The notes under the pieces were generated by a model. That model ran no database searches. It was not told the DNA's origin and was given only the letters and a program-made list of their open reading frames with translations. Of a stretch of DNA of 8,498 nucleotides, positions 6,034 through 8,498 are shown in pieces. The stretch lies in NCBI GenBank assembly GCA_025463615.1, contig JAODAU010000236.1, forward strand, positions 1 to 8,498. Reading direction: 5' to 3'. Within the stretch, counting starts at the first letter, position 1, and each line of letters opens with the position of its first letter. Source of the DNA: Microbacteriaceae bacterium. Lineage in GTDB: Bacteria > Actinomycetota > Actinomycetes > Actinomycetales > Microbacteriaceae. A program made the translations under genes and the position numbers.

Positions 6034-6260
6034 CCGACTGCGGTTGCGACAAGGCCAAGGCCGAGCTCGAGGAGTACCTCCACCGCGAGCTCAGCGACCA
6101 GGATTTCCGTGATGTCACCGACCACCTCGCCACCTGCAGCGACTGCAGCGACGAGCACCTGATCGGCATCACCCTCACCGCGAAGGTGCAGCAGGCGTGC
6201 CAGGAGAAGGCACCCGCCGACCTGCGCCAGAAGGTGCTCTCCATCCTCGCCGACGCGTGA
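6030..6260 (+). CDS. rsrA: Zinc-binding redox anti-sigma factor (RsrA/RshA type, mycothiol-system anti-sigma)
   Basis: The 76-residue protein should hold the SigH-type sigma factor inactive in reducing conditions and release it when its thiols oxidise. The ZAS motif H-x3-C-x2-C is His32, Cys36, Cys39. Cys6 lies 30 residues before Cys36, the same spacing as Cys11 to Cys41 in Streptomyces coelicolor RsrA, so it is the likely fourth zinc ligand and disulfide partner. Cys4 makes an unusual CxC at the N-terminus, and Cys57 sits near where RsrA has a Cys pair. The helix [15 protein letters not shown] (12-26) and the segment [12 protein letters not shown] (62-73) complete the family pattern. The length is somewhat short because the long tail of Streptomyces RsrA is absent. 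GGGAG at 6016-6020 lies 9 nt before the ATG, and the ATGA overlap with the sigma stop couples production of the two partners. It converges on kgd with only 10 bp between. Confidence 0.92.
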   Translation: MTDCGCDKAKAELEEYLHRELSDQDFRDVTDHLATCSDCSDEHLIGITLTAKVQQACQEKAPADLRQKVLSILADA

Positions 6261-6270
6261 GGCGCCGCCG

Positions 6271-8498
6271 CTAGATCGTGAGCGCGGTGTCCATCAGCGC
6301 TGCCAGCTCCTGCGCGCTGCGCTTCGCCGAACCGGTCGCCGGTGACGCGGATGCCGGGCGCGACGCCACCGAGATGGTGCGCCCCTTGTGCAGCCGCTTC
6401 GCCAGCTCGAGGCAGATGAACGGCCAGGCGCCCATGTTCTCCGGCTCCTCCTGGGCCCACATCAGCTCCGCGTTCGGATACGTGTCGAGCACGGCCTCCA
6501 GCTGCGCGGTGGGCAGCGGGTAGTACTGCTCGAGGCGCACGAGCGCGACATCCGTGATCTGGCGCTTCTCGATCTCGGCCAGCAGGTCGTAGTAGACCTT
6601 GCCCGCCACGAGCACGACGCGCTTGACGGCCGCCTTGTCGGCGACGCGGGTGTCGTCGATCACCGGCTCGAAGCGTCCGCTGGTGAACTCTGCGATGTCG
6701 CTGGTCGCACCACGGAGCCGCAGCATCGCCTTCGGGGTGAAGACGATGAGCGGGCGCCGCGGCCGGGCGTAGGCCTGGCGGCGCAGCAGGTGGAAGTACG
6801 ACGCAGGGGTCGACGGGCGCGCGACGGTCATGTTGTTCTCGGCGCAGAGCTGCAGGTAGCGCTCGATGCGGGCGGACGAGTGGTCCGGCCCCTGGCCCTC
6901 GTAGCCGTGCGGCAGCAGCAGCACCACGCTCGAGCGCTGGCCCCACTTCTGCTCGGCGCTCGAGATGAACTCGTCGATGATGATCTGGGCGCCGTCGGCG
7001 AAGTCGCCGAACTGGGCCTCCCAGAGAACGAGCGCGTCGGCGCGTTCCACCGAGTAGCCGTACTCGAAGCCCATGGCCGCGTACTCGCTGAGCAGCGAGT
7101 CATAGATCCAGAACCGGGCCTGCGCGTCGCTGAGGTTCGCGAGCGGCAGCCACTCCTGGCCGTTCATGCGGTCGTGGAGCACCGCGTGGCGCTGCACGAA
7201 GGTGCCGCGGCGGGTGTCCTGGCCGACCATGCGCACCGGAGTGCCCTCGGTGAGCAGCGAACCAAGCGCGAGCAGCTCGCCGAACGCCCAGTCGATGCCG
7301 CCGTTGCGGCTCATCTCCACGCGCTTCTTCAGCAGCTGCTGCAGCTTCGGGTGCACGGTGAAGCCGGCGGGCGGGTTGTCGTGCGCGTCGCCGATGAGGG
7401 CGATCACCTGCTCGTTCACCGCGGTGGATGTCGGCTCGCCGGCAGCGTCATCCTGCTGTGACTCCGGCCGCTCCAGGTCGGCGATCGCGTTGCCGTCCTG
7501 CACGACGATCGGCATCGACCCGGTCTGAGCGGCGTGGGTCTCGGCGAACGCGCGCTCCAGGCGGTCCTGGAAGTCGGCGTGCGCTGCGTCGTACTCCTCC
7601 TGCGAGATGTCGCCGCGACCGACAAGCGCGTCCACGTAGAGCGTGCGCACCGAGCGCTTGGCCTCGATGAGGTTGTACATGAGCGGCTGCGTCATCGACG
7701 GGTCGTCGCCCTCGTTGTGGCCGCGACGGCGGTAGCAGATGAGGTCGATGACCACGTCGCGGTGGAACGCCTGGCGGTACGCGAAGGCGAGCTCCGCGAC
7801 GCGCACGACGGCCTCCGGGTCGTCTCCGTTAACGTGGAAGATCGGCGCCTGGATGGTCTTGGCGACATCCGTCGAATAGACCGACGAGCGGCCCTCGCCG
7901 GGAGGGGTCGTGAAGCCGACCTGGTTGTTGATGTTGACGTGCACGGTGCCGCCGGTGCGGTACGCGCGGAGCTGCGACATCTGCAGCACCTCGACCACGA
8001 TGCCCTGGCCGGCCATGGCCGCGTCGCCGTGCACCATGATCGGCAGGGTGCCGAAGGCGCCGAACGGGCCGCGGTCCTGCTTGGCGCGCACGATGCCCTC
8101 CATGACGCCGTCGACCGTCTCGAGGTGCGAGGGGTTGGCCGCGAGGTACACGGGGATCTCGCTGCCGTCGAGCGCGGTGAACGTGCCCTCGGTGCCGAGG
8201 TGGTACTTGACGTCACCCGATCCCTGCACGGTGCGCGGGTCTTGCGTGCCCTCGAACTCGCGGAAGATCTGGCCGTATGTCTTGCCGGCGATGTTCGTGA
8301 GCGTGTTGAGCCGGCCGCGATGCGCCATGCCGATCACGGCCTCGTCGAGGCTCTCGGCCGCAGCACCCTGCAGCAGCGCGTCGAGCAGTGCGATGTACGA
8401 CTCACCGCCCTCGAGGCTGAAGCGCTTCTGGCCCACGTACTTGGTCTGCAGGAAGGTCTCGAACGCCTCGGCCTCGTTGAGCTTGCCCAGGATGCGGA
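6271..8498 (-). CDS. kgd: Multifunctional 2-oxoglutarate metabolism enzyme / 2-oxoglutarate dehydrogenase E1 (Kgd/OdhA), 5' partial
   Basis: The frame stays open to the right edge, showing the C-terminal 741 residues of a protein usually about 1,220-1,270 long in actinobacteria. It is the thiamine-diphosphate E1 component of 2-oxoglutarate dehydrogenase in the TCA cycle. In this lineage it is typically fused to an N-terminal E2-like acyltransferase domain, not visible here. Visible motifs include GMAHRGRLNTL (8328-8296), AANPSHLETVDGVMEG (about 8139-8092), the ThDP/Mg site HGDAAMAGQG to NINNQVGF (8031-7912), YRRRGHNEGDDPS (about 7731-7693), the second-domain GQDTRRGTFVQRHAVLHDR (about 7233-7177), FGDFADGAQ and LPHGYEGQGPDHSSAR, and a C-terminal QEEPENMGAW (about 6453-6424). 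All look intact. The GTG codon at 8436 within KYVGQKRF is internal and not a start. Regulation, often through the FHA protein OdhI/GarA in relatives, cannot be judged without the N-terminus. Confidence 0.95.
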   Translation of the reverse strand, partial: RILGKLNEAEAFETFLQTKYVGQKRFSLEGGESYIALLDALLQGAAAESLDEAVIGMAHRGRLNTLTNIAGKTYGQIFREFEGTQDPRTVQGSGDVKYHLGTEGTFTALDGSEIPVYLAANPSHLETVDGVMEGIVRAKQDRGPFGAFGTLPIMVHGDAAMAGQGIVVEVLQMSQLRAYRTGGTVHVNINNQVGFTTPPGEGRSSVYSTDVAKTIQAPIFHVNGDDPEAVVRVAELAFAYRQAFHRDVVIDLICYRRRGHNEGDDPSMTQPLMYNLIEAKRSVRTLYVDALVGRGDISQEEYDAAHADFQDRLERAFAETHAAQTGSMPIVVQDGNAIADLERPESQQDDAAGEPTSTAVNEQVIALIGDAHDNPPAGFTVHPKLQQLLKKRVEMSRNGGIDWAFGELLALGSLLTEGTPVRMVGQDTRRGTFVQRHAVLHDRMNGQEWLPLANLSDAQARFWIYDSLLSEYAAMGFEYGYSVERADALVLWEAQFGDFADGAQIIIDEFISSAEQKWGQRSSVVLLLPHGYEGQGPDHSSARIERYLQLCAENNMTVARPSTPASYFHLLRRQAYARPRRPLIVFTPKAMLRLRGATSDIAEFTSGRFEPVIDDTRVADKAAVKRVVLVAGKVYYDLLAEIEKRQITDVALVRLEQYYPLPTAQLEAVLDTYPNAELMWAQEEPENMGAWPFICLELAKRLHKGRTISVASRPASASPATGSAKRSAQELAALMDTALTI

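Noticed and set aside
6388..7461. 357-codon plus-strand frame opposite kgd
   Set aside because: Antisense shadow of a well-conserved kgd segment.
1..8498. tRNA, rRNA, CRISPR array, insertion sequence, phage or toxin-antitoxin content
   Set aside because: No cloverleaf, repeat-spacer pattern, transposase motif or terminal inverted repeats found on either strand by reading; gene spacing is tight and explained by the listed genes.

Overview
The window is high-GC DNA with strong G/C preference at third codon positions. It encodes a mycothiol-type redox sigma/anti-sigma pair and a long actinobacterial-type 2-oxoglutarate dehydrogenase E1 (Kgd/OdhA). This points to an actinobacterial chromosome, most likely family Microbacteriaceae (inferred from protein style and codon context; no database search was possible). 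It looks like core chromosome: I see no insertion sequences, phage genes, CRISPR arrays, tRNAs or rRNAs.

Layout. (1) 1-402 (+): 3' end of a gene for a probably secreted beta-helix protein, perhaps a polysaccharide-degrading glycoside hydrolase, followed by a GC-rich hairpin at 424-452. (2) 474-1544 (+): a beta-propeller lactonase-family protein. It ends tail-to-tail with a leftward gene cluster, and the two opposed stop codons share the bases TTAG. (3) 5209 down to 1541 (-): a tightly packed cluster read as aroA (EPSP synthase), rsgA (ribosome-assembly GTPase), hisN (histidinol-phosphatase) and a small uncharacterised membrane protein. (4) 5344-6260 (+), divergent from aroA: a SigH/SigR-type ECF sigma factor overlapping by 4 bp its zinc anti-sigma factor (RsrA/RshA type). 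(5) 6271-8498 (-): the C-terminal ~741 residues of Kgd/OdhA; its 5' part lies outside the window.

How the parts work together. The sigma/anti-sigma pair is a thiol-oxidative-stress switch. Oxidation of the zinc-coordinating cysteines of the anti-sigma factor should free the sigma factor. A near-perfect SigH/SigR promoter (GGAAT, 18 nt, GTT; 5189-5214) lies upstream of the sigma gene and implies positive autoregulation. The promoter sits inside the start of the divergent aroA gene: its -35 element is the antisense of aroA codons 6-7 and its -10 is just upstream of the aroA ATG. An in-frame GTG at 5257, below this promoter, could give an N-terminally extended sigma isoform. A -10-like TAAGCT 8 nt before the ATG at 5344 could give a short, leaderless form. 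This resembles the two-isoform arrangement known for Streptomyces SigR.

The remaining genes are housekeeping: shikimate and histidine biosynthesis, 30S maturation and the TCA cycle. I found no clearly new multi-gene system. The most notable items are the nested stress promoter with possible dual sigma isoforms, the unknown membrane protein, and a clustering of otherwise avoided codons inside GGATG/CATCC pentamers.
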